Origin: Arenibacter troitsensis
GTDB taxonomy: Bacteria; Bacteroidota; Bacteroidia; Flavobacteriales; Flavobacteriaceae
Assembly (NCBI RefSeq): GCF_900177645.1
Contig: NZ_FXAO01000003.1
Coordinates: forward strand, 124,001 to 188,000
Direction: 5' to 3'
Length of the DNA: 64,000 bases
The number at the start of each line of letters is the position of its first letter. Within the stretch, counting starts at the first letter, position 1. This document shows, piece after piece, positions 34,782-43,631 of the stretch. The notes below the pieces were generated by a model. That model did not search any database. It saw only the letters and a list, made by a program, of their open reading frames with translations, and was not told the origin of the DNA. A program made the position numbers and the translations under genes.

Positions 34782-35840
34782 TTAAATGGTTGTTATATTC
34801 TGCAATGCACTTATTAATATCTTGTTTTCCTCCTTGGTCCCAACCGTAAATCTCAAGGTGTTTTCACAAAGGGGCTGGGTGGTCCTGTTACGGACAACAA
34901 TACCTTTTTTTAGAAGTTGATTATATCTTTTGGAAGCATCATCTACTTTGGCCAATATAAAATTGGCGTCGGAAGGATATATTTTTTCCACGAAATCAAT
35001 GTTACGCAATACAGCAATAAGCGCCTCACGTTCCTTTAAAATATCCGACACCTCCACATTAACCGCATTTACATCCAAAACCCTTTTCAAAGCTCTTTGT
35101 TGGGTTAATTCATTGACATTGTACGGGGGTTTGATCTTGTTCAATACCGAGATTATTTCTTCTGAAGCGTAACAAATCCCCAATCTTATCCCGGCCATTC
35201 CATAGGCTTTGGACAAGGTTTGGGTCACCACCAGATTGGGATAGTTGGGTAATTCGGAAATCCAACTCTTCTCACTTGAAAAGTCAATATAAGCCTCATC
35301 TATGACCACCAATCCATTAAAATTGTCCAATAACTCCCTTATACTGGCATTTGAAAAACTATTGCCCGTGGGGTTGTTCGGGGAACACAGAAACAGCAAC
35401 TTGCTATTGTCGTCGGCTATACCAAGTATTTTGGACACATTGGGCTCGAAATCCTTGGTCAAAAGAACCTCCCTATTCTCTATGTTGTTAATACCGGCAA
35501 GTACCTTGTACATACCATAGGTTGGCGGTAAGCTAATAATGTTATCCTCTTTAGGTTCACAAAAAGCCCTAAAAATTAAATCCAGTACTTCGTCACTACC
35601 ATTGCCTAATAGAAGTTGCTGGGAAGAAACTCCTTTTCTTTCCGCCAAAACCTCTTTTAAACGTCTTTGATGCGGATCGGGATATCTATTTACCCCAGTT
35701 TCAAAAGGATTTTCATTGGCATCCAAAAATACCATTTTGGATCCGTCCGAAACATATTCGTCCCTTGCAGAAGAATAGGGGCTCAATCCCTTTACGTTTT
35801 CCCGTACTATATTGTTGATATTGAATATTTTCGTTTTCAT
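34782..35840 (-). CDS. hisC: Histidinol-phosphate aminotransferase
   Basis: 352 aa from ATG 35840 ([10 protein letters not shown]); ATG 35876 adds 12 residues of unlikely sequence. PLP aminotransferase class I/II motifs: [49 protein letters not shown] and [14 protein letters not shown] with the PLP Lys. It transaminates imidazole acetol phosphate with glutamate. It lies between hisD and hisB. Confidence 0.95.
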   Translation of the reverse strand: MKTKIFNINNIVRENVKGLSPYSSARDEYVSDGSKMVFLDANENPFETGVNRYPDPHQRRLKEVLAERKGVSSQQLLLGNGSDEVLDLIFRAFCEPKEDNIISLPPTYGMYKVLAGINNIENREVLLTKDFEPNVSKILGIADDNSKLLFLCSPNNPTGNSFSNASIRELLDNFNGLVVIDEAYIDFSSEKSWISELPNYPNLVVTQTLSKAYGMAGIRLGICYASEEIISVLNKIKPPYNVNELTQQRALKRVLDVNAVNVEVSDILKEREALIAVLRNIDFVEKIYPSDANFILAKVDDASKRYNQLLKKGIVVRNRTTQPLCENTLRFTVGTKEENKILISALQNITTI

Positions 35841-35908
35841 TTTTTTATGCTTTTCGCCATTTGGCACCACTTGCAAAAAAGGTGATATACCTCATTACAT
35901 GGGTCCCC

Positions 35909-37192
35909 TTATTTTAAACTGTCCAATCTCAGGGTTACTGCATTTTTATGCGCCTGTAGCCCCTCGGCTTCGGCCATAAGCTCTATGGTCCTACCAATTT
36001 CCCGGATTCCTTTTTTGGATATTTTTTGAAAGGTCATGCTCTTCATAAAACTATCCAAATTTACACCACTGTACTGCTTGGCGAATCCATTGGTGGGCAA
36101 GGTATGATTGGTTCCCGATGCATAATCCCCGGCACTTTCAGGGGTATAATTCCCAATAAAAACAGATCCTGCATTGTAGGTTTGTTCTAAAAAAAACTCT
36201 TCATCTTGAACACATAAAATGTAATGTTCCGGACCGTATTCATTTATTATATCTACGGCCGTCTGTTGGTCTTTCACAAAGATCAGCTTACTATTGGCAA
36301 TGGCCTTAAATGCTATTTCCTTTCTAGGCAGGTCCTGAATCTGCTTGGCAACCTCCACTTCCACCGCATCTATTAGGGTTTTTGAAGTGGATACCAAAAT
36401 GACCTGACTATCCACTCCGTGTTCGGCCTGACTCAATAGATCTGAAGCTACAAATGCAGCATTGGCGGTATCATCTGCCATAACCAAGAGCTCACTTGGA
36501 CCGGCAGGCATATCTATGGATATTCCGTATTTAGTGGCAATCTGTTTGGCAACGGTTACAAATTGGTTTCCCGGGCCAAATATTTTATACACAGGAGGAA
36601 TGGTTTCCGTTCCAAATGTCATACTGGCAATAGCTTGGATACCTCCCACCTTGAATATTTTGGTAACCCCGCATAGGTTGGCAGCATATAAAATGGCCGG
36701 GTGTACTTTCCCTTCCTTGTTGGGAGGGGTACATAGAACTATTTCTTTGCATCCGGCAATATTGGCAGGAATGGCCAACATTAAAATGGTCGAAAACAAA
36801 GGGGCGGTACCCCCTGGAATATATAAACCTACTTTCTGTATAGGCCTTTTTTCTTGCCAGCAAAGTACGCCATCTGCAGTCTCTACCGTAATTTTTTCAG
36901 TTTTTTGGGCCTTGTGAAATTTTTCAATATTGTTTTTAGCCTGCTGAATAGCTAATTTTAAATCATTGGAAATCAATTTAATGGAATCTTCTATCTCTTT
37001 GGATGATACCAAAGCATCCTGCAAGTCCACACCATCAAATTTTTTGGTGTAATTGCTCACCACAGTGTCCCCACCGGCCTTAATTTCACTAAAAACGGCG
37101 CTGACAATATCTTCGACCTCGGAGACAGATTGTGTTGGCCGTTTTAAAACAGTTTTCCATTGTGATCTTTCCGGATTGTATATCTTGTTCAT
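35909..37192 (-). CDS. hisD: Histidinol dehydrogenase
   Basis: 427 aa from ATG 37192 (MNKIYNPERSQW); the longer frame would run into the GNAT gene. Motifs: GLYIPGGTAPLFST, IFGPGNQFVTVAKQ, DMPAGPSELLV, LLSQAEHG with zinc ligands, EHYILCV, and the signature SAGDYASGTNHTLPT. It oxidises L-histidinol to histidine in two NAD-dependent steps. It starts 3 nt after the GNAT stop. Confidence 0.95.
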   Translation of the reverse strand: MNKIYNPERSQWKTVLKRPTQSVSEVEDIVSAVFSEIKAGGDTVVSNYTKKFDGVDLQDALVSSKEIEDSIKLISNDLKLAIQQAKNNIEKFHKAQKTEKITVETADGVLCWQEKRPIQKVGLYIPGGTAPLFSTILMLAIPANIAGCKEIVLCTPPNKEGKVHPAILYAANLCGVTKIFKVGGIQAIASMTFGTETIPPVYKIFGPGNQFVTVAKQIATKYGISIDMPAGPSELLVMADDTANAAFVASDLLSQAEHGVDSQVILVSTSKTLIDAVEVEVAKQIQDLPRKEIAFKAIANSKLIFVKDQQTAVDIINEYGPEHYILCVQDEEFFLEQTYNAGSVFIGNYTPESAGDYASGTNHTLPTNGFAKQYSGVNLDSFMKSMTFQKISKKGIREIGRTIELMAEAEGLQAHKNAVTLRLDSLK

Positions 37193-37194
37193 TA

Positions 37195-37626
37195 CTATAA
37201 TACTTTTTGCATGTGGTAACCTATGGTCTTGTATCCTTGGTTGTTCCAAAACTGAATTCCTTTCGTATTATTTATATAGCAGTTGATCTCTGTGGTATTG
37301 CATCCAATTTCCACCGCATAGTCCAAAACATGATCCAACATTAATTTCCCAACCCCAGCACTTCTATATTCCGGCAATACGAATACATTGTCCGGTTCCA
37401 GATGTTTACCTACATATAATTTATTTAAAACCCAAATACCACAAATACCGATTAACTCTTCTTTATTATAAGCGCCCAAACATTGATATCCGTCCAATAG
37501 CATATCCTGCAATCGTTTTTCAAGGGTTTCGACAGGAATTTTATAGCTGTTGAGCATATGTACCAAAGGCAAAATATCGTTCATGTTCTCCTTTGGAATA
37601 AACCCTATTTGAAATTCATTGGCCAT
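37195..37626 (-). CDS. GNAT-family N-acetyltransferase within the his operon
   Basis: 143 aa, one GNAT domain. Core motif VLPEYRSAGVGKLMLDHVLDYAVEIGC carries the acetyl-CoA binding R-x-x-G-x-G/A pattern; the C-terminal part has NTKGIQFWNNQGYKTIGYHM. It lies between hisG and hisD with gaps of 7 and 2 nt, so it is cotranscribed with the his genes. No known step of histidine synthesis needs it. It may modify a related amine or protect an intermediate. Substrate unknown. Confidence 0.8.
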   Translation of the reverse strand: MANEFQIGFIPKENMNDILPLVHMLNSYKIPVETLEKRLQDMLLDGYQCLGAYNKEELIGICGIWVLNKLYVGKHLEPDNVFVLPEYRSAGVGKLMLDHVLDYAVEIGCNTTEINCYINNTKGIQFWNNQGYKTIGYHMQKVL

Positions 37627-37633
37627 AGCACTA

Positions 37634-38491
37634 TTACAATACCATTTTTTCTATAGGGCAAACCAGTATTCCCTCTGCTCCTGCCTTTTTGAGCTCCTGG
37701 ATCACTTCCCAAAACTTGTCCTTATTAATTACCGTGTGTACGGAGCTCCAGCCTTCTTCGGCCAAAGGAAGTACGGTTGGACTCCTCATACCCGGCAATA
37801 GTCCAATAATCTCGTTTAACTTTTCGTTTGGTGCATTTAAAAGCACATATTTGGACTGCCTGGCACGTAATACGGACTGGATCCTAAATCTTAAGTCTTC
37901 CAATAAGACCGTTCTTTCTTGGGAAATTTGTGGAGAAACTGCCAGTACTGCTTCACTCGTCAGCATTACCTCAACTTCCTTTAAATTATTTTTGAACAGC
38001 GTACTTCCGCTGGAAACAATGTCGCATATAGCATCTGCCAATCCAATATTTGGGGCAATTTCCACAGAACCATTTATAATGTGAAGATCTGCTTTTACGC
38101 CCTTGCTATCCAAATAATTCTTTACGGTATTGGGATAGGAAGTAGCAATCCTTTTGCCCTCAAAATCTGTCACCGATTTGTACTTGACCGATTTAGGGAC
38201 CGCTAGGGAAACCTTGCATTTGGAAAAGCCCAATTTCTCGGCTATGGAGATATCCTCACCCTTTTCAATAAGGACATTTTCACCAATTATGGCAATATCT
38301 ACGACCCCATCCCTAAGATATTGGGGAATATCCCCATTTCTAAGGTAAAAAACCTCTAAAGGAAAATTTCTGGAAGAAGCCTTAAGTTGGTCTTTTCCAT
38401 TGTCTATGGAAATACCACAGTCCTTTAGTATTTGAAGTGAGTCTTCATTTAATCGGCCGCTTTTTTGAATCGCGATTCTAATTTTTTTCAT
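37634..38491 (-). CDS. hisG: ATP phosphoribosyltransferase (long form)
   Basis: 285 aa, long HisG with the C-terminal regulatory domain for histidine feedback. RIAIQKSGRLNEDSLQIL at the start, DIAIIGENVLIEKG, GKRIATSYPNTVKNYL, and the signature region ADAICDIVSSGSTL. It catalyses the first, committed step from ATP and PRPP. It is the first structural gene of the operon, 53 nt after the leader terminator. Confidence 0.95.
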   Translation of the reverse strand: MKKIRIAIQKSGRLNEDSLQILKDCGISIDNGKDQLKASSRNFPLEVFYLRNGDIPQYLRDGVVDIAIIGENVLIEKGEDISIAEKLGFSKCKVSLAVPKSVKYKSVTDFEGKRIATSYPNTVKNYLDSKGVKADLHIINGSVEIAPNIGLADAICDIVSSGSTLFKNNLKEVEVMLTSEAVLAVSPQISQERTVLLEDLRFRIQSVLRARQSKYVLLNAPNEKLNEIIGLLPGMRSPTVLPLAEEGWSSVHTVINKDKFWEVIQELKKAGAEGILVCPIEKMVL

Positions 38492-38535
38492 TTTTGGTAT
38501 TTTGTTTTTGGCCTGAACAAATCTAACAGGTTGTT

Positions 38536-38569
38536 AAATACAAAACCCGTTTGATTGCTCAAACGGGTT
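38536..38569 (-). terminator. his operon attenuator terminator
   Basis: On the minus strand AACCCGTTTGA and TCAAACGGGTT form a perfect 11-bp stem with a GCAA loop, followed by TTGTATTT. It lies between the leader peptide (stop at 38600) and hisG (start 38491). With the His-rich leader it fits transcription attenuation. Confidence 0.85.
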
Positions 38570-38599
38570 AGAATATAGTTTAGATACAACAATACATTC

Positions 38600-38656
38600 C
38601 TAGCTCGCTTGATTGCAAGTGAAGAAATGATGATGATGTGTCCTGTTATTTTTCAT
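38600..38656 (-). CDS. hisL: his operon leader peptide with four consecutive His codons
   Basis: An 18-codon ORF, ATG to TAG, encoding MKNNRTHHHHFFTCNQAS. The four His codons (38627-38638) are all CAT. Thirty nucleotides after the stop comes the terminator hairpin, and then hisG. In the known attenuation mechanism, ribosome stalling at His codons under histidine shortage prevents the terminator from forming and lets the operon be transcribed. The antiterminator pairing was not solved by eye. Confidence 0.88.
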   Translation of the reverse strand: MKNNRTHHHHFFTCNQAS

Positions 38657-38663
38657 GATAAGG

Positions 38664-38671
38664 CAAAATTA
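38664..38671 (-). promoter_or_regulatory. -7 box TAATTTTG for the his operon
   Basis: TAnnTTTG match ending 8 nt before the leader ATG, so the transcript would start almost at the leader start codon. A -33 TTG at the right distance is not evident. Confidence 0.4.
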
Positions 38672-38732
38672 AAACTATTTTTCAACCTTGGAAAATTTAT
38701 ACGGAACAATTTATTTTAAAATTGTTAAATTA

Positions 38733-39548
38733 TTATTGATTCCCTAGTATAATTGGCATTCCTGATTCCCCACTTCCAATAACGATTACTTTGGCATTGG
38801 GGGATTCCGATAATTTGATAGTAGCATCAATACCCTTGTCCTGCAATATTTTGTCGGTCAGGGAAGCACTTAAAATACTATTGGCATCAGCTTTACCCTG
38901 TGCTTCAATACGTACTTTTTCAGCTTCTTTTTGCGCGGTAACCAACCTAAATTCATACTCAAGGGATTCTTGTTCCTGTTTAAGTTTACGTTCAATGGCT
39001 TCCTTAATAGTTGGAGGCAAGGTTACGTCCCTAACCAAAATTTCATTGAGCTGAATGTATTGTCCGTCAACAATTTTCTGGGTTTCTTCATATATCTCCT
39101 GTTGAATGGCATCCCTTTTACTGGAATAAAGCTGTTCCGGGGTGTATCTTCCAACAACACTTCTTGCCGCCGATCTGATAGTTGGCAATAATACACGTTG
39201 TATATAGTCCATACCTTTTTCCTGATGTAATTTTCCTAAAAATTCTCTTTTTGGCTCAAACCAGGCCGAAGCTTCCAACTTTATCTCAAGACCGTTTGAA
39301 GATAATACCTGCATTTTTTCCAAAACTTCCTGTTGACGTACTTCGTAGATAAAAACCTTGTTCCAAGGTGCCACTAGATGAAAGCCTTCACCTAATGGGG
39401 CCTCATCGGTCACCACCCCACCAGAAAAAGTTTTGTAAAGCACTCCCGCTTCACCTGAGCCAATGGTAACGGCCGATTTCGAAATTAATATAACAAGTAC
39501 TATTAGGGCGAATATGGCCGGTAATGCAATTTTTGGTAATTTGTCCAT
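38733..39548 (-). CDS. Prohibitin/SPFH-domain membrane protein
   Basis: 271 aa. One N-terminal transmembrane segment (about 9-28), then an SPFH domain: GSGEAGVLYKTFSGG, LGEGFHLVAPWNKVFIYEVR, and the long helix RKLKQEQESLEYEFRLVTAQKEAEKVRIEAQGKADA. SPFH proteins form ring-like oligomers in membrane microdomains and are linked to protease control. Its client here is unknown. It follows the VWA membrane protein gene by 19 nt on the same strand and precedes the his leader region. Confidence 0.85.
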   Translation of the reverse strand: MDKLPKIALPAIFALIVLVILISKSAVTIGSGEAGVLYKTFSGGVVTDEAPLGEGFHLVAPWNKVFIYEVRQQEVLEKMQVLSSNGLEIKLEASAWFEPKREFLGKLHQEKGMDYIQRVLLPTIRSAARSVVGRYTPEQLYSSKRDAIQQEIYEETQKIVDGQYIQLNEILVRDVTLPPTIKEAIERKLKQEQESLEYEFRLVTAQKEAEKVRIEAQGKADANSILSASLTDKILQDKGIDATIKLSESPNAKVIVIGSGESGMPIILGNQ

Positions 39549-39567
39549 TTAATATATTTATTATTTA

Positions 39568-41604
39568 TTAAGTTAATCCATTATATTTTCTGATAAACCA
39601 CTCCAACGATAGTGCTGCAATGATAATACCTAGAAGAAATTTAAAATCGATTAAAGGTACGACAATTTGTTTGCTTTTTTGAACTGGGACAAACTTAGGA
39701 TCGTTTTCCAGAGCCATCACCAAGGAATCCATTTGATCGGGAAAGTAAAGTTTTCCTGCCGTATTATTGGCAAGACGATTCAGTTTATCGTAATTGCTGG
39801 AGGTAAATTGTTTTTCGGCATCAAAATCCAAAATGGAAAAACTACCTGACCTGTTAAAATTCTCTTTGCTTACGGTAGCAATAAAATCATATTTGCCCGG
39901 GGGTAAATTGCTTAGGTCCGCCTCATAGTATCGGTCTTTTAACAACATTGGGACTTCCAAGGAAGTATTGGTGGATTTATTCACCACTTTTAAGTTGATG
40001 GACGCATTGGAGTCAAAGGCAAAGGCCTCATCAAAATAAGTGGCTTTAATTTTTGTTTCGCTACTATTGTTGTAAATGGGGCTATAATCCAGTACAAATC
40101 TATTTTTGCCTTTGGTAGTCGATAGATAAAGGATCAGTTTTCCGAGAAAAGCATCAAAATTATTAAAAGTTTGATCGTTCCGGTAATTTTGAACCCTCCA
40201 TTTCCATATATTTTCCCCGACCAATATGGCATGTTTTGCGCTCTCTTCCTCTACGGTGGTCATTAAGGGTTGGTCCATGTCCACCCCTCGTATACGCATT
40301 TTTAACAAGGGTTCGCCCCTGCCCAAAATATTCACCGGACCAGCATCCGATAGCAGGGGCGGAAAACCTTCCAAGGAGAATTCCGAAATATCGAACTTTG
40401 AAAATGCGGCATTCTGGATTGCAAATAATTCCTGCACAGGATAGCCTGTTTCTATTAGGAAGTTATTTTGAATTTTGTTCAAAAAATTCAAATCGGTATC
40501 AGTTCCCAATATGGTAAAGGTATTGGAATTTCGCAATTGAATTTGTTTGTATACCTTATCAAAAGAGGCATCGGGCTGATAAAGTATGTACATGTCCACC
40601 TCCTGTAATTTACTTAAATCGGTATCGGGCCTATAAATGGACACCAGTCTCTGTTCGTTACTCTCAATGGATTTCTTAAGAGCTCCAATGTCCGGGTGTT
40701 GGACAGCAGAGATAATGGCCACATTTGTTTTTTCGTCCAATATTTCCAGTGCCATTGATTTTTCATTGTTTGCCGTATTTTTTTCGTTGGACAATGGGGA
40801 TATAGCCACCTTAATATCTTTCACACCCACCGTACTGGCCTCTATCTGGGTATTGACAATCTTGGTGTTGGAAACATTGGACAGCGATATTTGTTCCTTA
40901 TATACCAAATTGTCGTCCATAAAAATCTTTAATTCCGTGGAAATTTCTTCCTTACCGTCATAAGAAATAAAAACTTCCAAAGGGAATTTGTTCTTTAGAA
41001 AGGTGTATCTGTTGGCATTTATTTGGTTTATTGCCAAATCATCGTATTTGGTGGTGTCGCCTAGAACCACGGGGTAAATAGCAAATTTTTGTCGCTTTCC
41101 GTAAAATTCATAGTCTTCCCCTATGGTCTGATTGCCATCTGTAAGCAATACGACTGCGGTATTTGTACCTGTAAATATTTCGTTTAAACCTGCCAAGGCC
41201 TTAGAAATATTGGTACTTTTCTCTACAAGGCCAAGACTGTCGGAATTGGATAAATCCGATCCAAATCTGTAATTGAGTATATTGAATTTTTCCGATAATG
41301 CTACGGCTTTTTTTCTTAACGAGTAAAGGTCGGAGATTACTTGGGCTTTATCCTTGGAAATCATTGAAGTTGAATTGTCCGCAAGTAGTACCAAATTGGT
41401 CTTTTCCAGGGTATATTCGTTCTTCTTAAATTTTGGATTGATAATGAGTAATAAGGTTCCGAATATGGCCAAAAAACGCAAAAAGGAAAGGATTACCTGA
41501 AGTTTTCCCCTCCTTTTGCTTTTATAATAATATTGAAACAGTACGAGTGCCAGTGCCACAATGGCCGCGAGCAATAAAAAAAGTACTGTCTGTATTTGCA
41601 TCAT
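39568..41604 (-). CDS. VWA-like membrane protein (BatA-related)
   Basis: 678 aa. Two transmembrane helices at the N-terminus (about 4-25 and 37-56), one at the C-terminus (about 652-670). A VWA-like domain follows TM2, with a MIDAS-like LLADNSTSM and VVLLTDGNQ. The large central part is beta-rich and probably periplasmic. A region near 290-440 resembles the amidotransferase-like fold found in related proteins (VAIISAVQHPDIGALKKSI). The role is unknown; Bat-like proteins are linked to stress tolerance. ATG at 41601 is an alternative start. It is probably cotranscribed with the SPFH gene. Confidence 0.7.
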   Translation of the reverse strand: MMQIQTVLFLLLAAIVALALVLFQYYYKSKRRGKLQVILSFLRFLAIFGTLLLIINPKFKKNEYTLEKTNLVLLADNSTSMISKDKAQVISDLYSLRKKAVALSEKFNILNYRFGSDLSNSDSLGLVEKSTNISKALAGLNEIFTGTNTAVVLLTDGNQTIGEDYEFYGKRQKFAIYPVVLGDTTKYDDLAINQINANRYTFLKNKFPLEVFISYDGKEEISTELKIFMDDNLVYKEQISLSNVSNTKIVNTQIEASTVGVKDIKVAISPLSNEKNTANNEKSMALEILDEKTNVAIISAVQHPDIGALKKSIESNEQRLVSIYRPDTDLSKLQEVDMYILYQPDASFDKVYKQIQLRNSNTFTILGTDTDLNFLNKIQNNFLIETGYPVQELFAIQNAAFSKFDISEFSLEGFPPLLSDAGPVNILGRGEPLLKMRIRGVDMDQPLMTTVEEESAKHAILVGENIWKWRVQNYRNDQTFNNFDAFLGKLILYLSTTKGKNRFVLDYSPIYNNSSETKIKATYFDEAFAFDSNASINLKVVNKSTNTSLEVPMLLKDRYYEADLSNLPPGKYDFIATVSKENFNRSGSFSILDFDAEKQFTSSNYDKLNRLANNTAGKLYFPDQMDSLVMALENDPKFVPVQKSKQIVVPLIDFKFLLGIIIAALSLEWFIRKYNGLT

Positions 41605-41748
41605 AAATGGTTGTTGGAATTAATGCCCTTTAGTAGCTACTTTATGTACTTGGTATGCAATGTATAGCCGGGTCGGCACGCGGCCAAGTTGCACCTAAAA
41701 TAAGTATTTCTATAGCTAATTCAAGGCCTATCTAGCTCAAAATAAAAC

Positions 41749-42498
41749 CTAGGTGAGCATCCCTCCATCCACATTTAGAACTTGTCCTGTGATATAGGCC
41801 GAAAGATCCGAAGCTAAAAACAGACAGGCATTGGCTACATCTTCGGGCTGACCTCCTCTTTTTAATGGAATTCCATCCCTCCATCCCTGTACTACCTTTG
41901 CATCCAACTTATCTGTCATTTCCGTTTCAATAAAGCCGGGTGCAATGGCATTACATCTTATATTTCTAGAACCAAGTTCCAAGGCTATGGATTTGGTAAA
42001 CCCGATCATTCCGGCCTTGGAAGCGGCATAATTTGCCTGTCCCGCGTTACCTTTCACCCCTACTACACTACTCATGTTTATTATGGAGCCACTTCTTTGT
42101 TTAAGCATGGTCCGCTGTACGGCCTTTGTCATGTTAAAAACCGATTTTAAATTTATTTCAATTACAGAATCAAAATCATCTTCGCCCATTCTCATTAAAA
42201 GATTGTCTTTGGTGATACCGGCATTATTGATGAGAATATCGATTACACCCCCAAAATCTTCCAATACTTGGGCTACCAATTTTTCCGAATCCTCAAAACT
42301 GCCAGCATTGCTCTTATATGCCTTAGCTTTTACGCCATAGGCACTTAGCTCTTTTTCCAAGGCCAAAGCCGGGGCTTCACTGGAACTATATGTAAAGGCA
42401 ACATTGGCACCGTGCTTGGCGAAGACTTGTGCTATTCCAGTTCCGATTCCCCTACTTGCTCCGGTGATTATTGCATTTTTTCCTTCTAGTAACTTCAT
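41749..42498 (-). CDS. fabG: 3-oxoacyl-[acyl-carrier-protein] reductase
   Basis: 249 aa short-chain dehydrogenase. NADPH motif TGASRGIGTGIAQ, NNAG in DILINNAGITKDNLLMRM, catalytic Ser in NMSSVVGVKG and Tyr/Lys in YAASKAG. The C-terminal AYITGQVLNVDGGM is typical of FabG. It reduces beta-ketoacyl-ACP in fatty-acid elongation. It has its own -7 box 27 nt upstream, separate from the sucD operon. Confidence 0.9.
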   Translation of the reverse strand: MKLLEGKNAIITGASRGIGTGIAQVFAKHGANVAFTYSSSEAPALALEKELSAYGVKAKAYKSNAGSFEDSEKLVAQVLEDFGGVIDILINNAGITKDNLLMRMGEDDFDSVIEINLKSVFNMTKAVQRTMLKQRSGSIINMSSVVGVKGNAGQANYAASKAGMIGFTKSIALELGSRNIRCNAIAPGFIETEMTDKLDAKVVQGWRDGIPLKRGGQPEDVANACLFLASDLSAYITGQVLNVDGGMLT

Positions 42499-42524
42499 CT
42501 GTCTTTAGTTTCTTAGTTGATAAT

Positions 42525-42532
42525 CAAATATA
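42525..42532 (-). promoter_or_regulatory. -7 box TATATTTG for fabG
   Basis: Exact TAnnTTTG match on the minus strand, 27 nt from the fabG ATG. Confidence 0.5.
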
Positions 42533-42685
42533 AGTTATGTTTTAGCTGTTTTAAAATTTTTACCTTAAATGCTGGTATAAAATTTTAAGGTCCCGGTATT
42601 TCCAGGCAAAAAAAATCCCGCTTATCCTGAAGAATTCCGAAATAATCGGTACAGTATAAACGGAATAAAATTTATTGAACGGGGG

Positions 42686-43558
42686 TTATCCCAAAACTTG
42701 CTTAACTTTTAAACCAATTTCGGCAGGTGAATCCACAACGTGGATTCCACATTCCCTCATGATTCTTTTTTTGGCTTGGGCCGTATCATCACTACCGCCA
42801 ACTATGGCACCTGCATGCCCCATAGTTCTACCTGCTGGAGCTGTTTCACCGGCAATAAATCCAACGATTGGTTTCTTGCTGCCACTTGCCTTATACCATT
42901 GTGCGGCATCCGCTTCCAATTGTCCACCTATTTCACCGATCATAACCAAACAAGTGGTTTCTGGATCATTGATCAACAATTCCACTGCTTCTTTTGTAGT
43001 GGTACCAATTATTGGATCCCCTCCTATTCCAATGGCAGTGGTAATCCCAAGACCCTGGCGCACTACTTGATCGGCAGCTTCATAGGTTAAAGTTCCGGAC
43101 TTGGAAACAATGCCTACATTACCCTTTTTAAAGACGAAGCCAGGCATAATACCTACTTTGGCTTCCCCTGGGGTAATTACTCCAGGACAGTTTGGACCTA
43201 CCAATCGGCAGTCCATATGTTTAATATAGTCATATACCTTCACCATATCGGCTACGGGAATACCTTCTGTAATCGTAATGATCACTTTAATTCCAGCGCT
43301 AGCAGCTTCCATAATTGCATCTGCAGCAAAAGCCGGCGGAACAAAAATGATGGTGGTATCGGCCCCAACTTTTTGAACGGCTTCTTCAACTGTATTGAAC
43401 ACAGGTTTTCCCAAATGCTCTTGTCCACCTTTTCCCGGTGTTACCCCACCAACCACATTGGTGCCGTATTCGATCATTTGTTCAGCATGAAAAGTACCTT
43501 CGCTACCTGTAAAACCTTGAACAATAATTTTGGAATCTTTATTTACTAAAACGCTCAT
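42686..43558 (-). CDS. sucD: Succinyl-CoA synthetase alpha subunit
   Basis: 290 aa. CoA-binding GFTGSEGTFHAEQMIEYG, VGGVTPGKGG, and the phosphohistidine loop RTMGHAGAIVGG. It joins with SucC to convert succinyl-CoA to succinate with nucleotide triphosphate formation in the TCA cycle. sucC is not in the window, so the subunits are unlinked here. It follows the LpxD paralogue by 73 nt and also has its own -7 box. Confidence 0.94.
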   Translation of the reverse strand: MSVLVNKDSKIIVQGFTGSEGTFHAEQMIEYGTNVVGGVTPGKGGQEHLGKPVFNTVEEAVQKVGADTTIIFVPPAFAADAIMEAASAGIKVIITITEGIPVADMVKVYDYIKHMDCRLVGPNCPGVITPGEAKVGIMPGFVFKKGNVGIVSKSGTLTYEAADQVVRQGLGITTAIGIGGDPIIGTTTKEAVELLINDPETTCLVMIGEIGGQLEADAAQWYKASGSKKPIVGFIAGETAPAGRTMGHAGAIVGGSDDTAQAKKRIMRECGIHVVDSPAEIGLKVKQVLG

Positions 43559-43584
43559 TATATATTTGGTTTAATTGATTCTTG

Positions 43585-43592
43585 CAAAAATA
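43585..43592 (-). promoter_or_regulatory. -7 box TATTTTTG for sucD
   Basis: TAnnTTTG match 27 nt upstream of the sucD ATG. It allows sucD expression apart from the lpx operon. Confidence 0.45.
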
Positions 43593-43631
43593 AAGTTTTG
43601 AAAAGGAATTCTAAACTATTCTCCTGCATAT

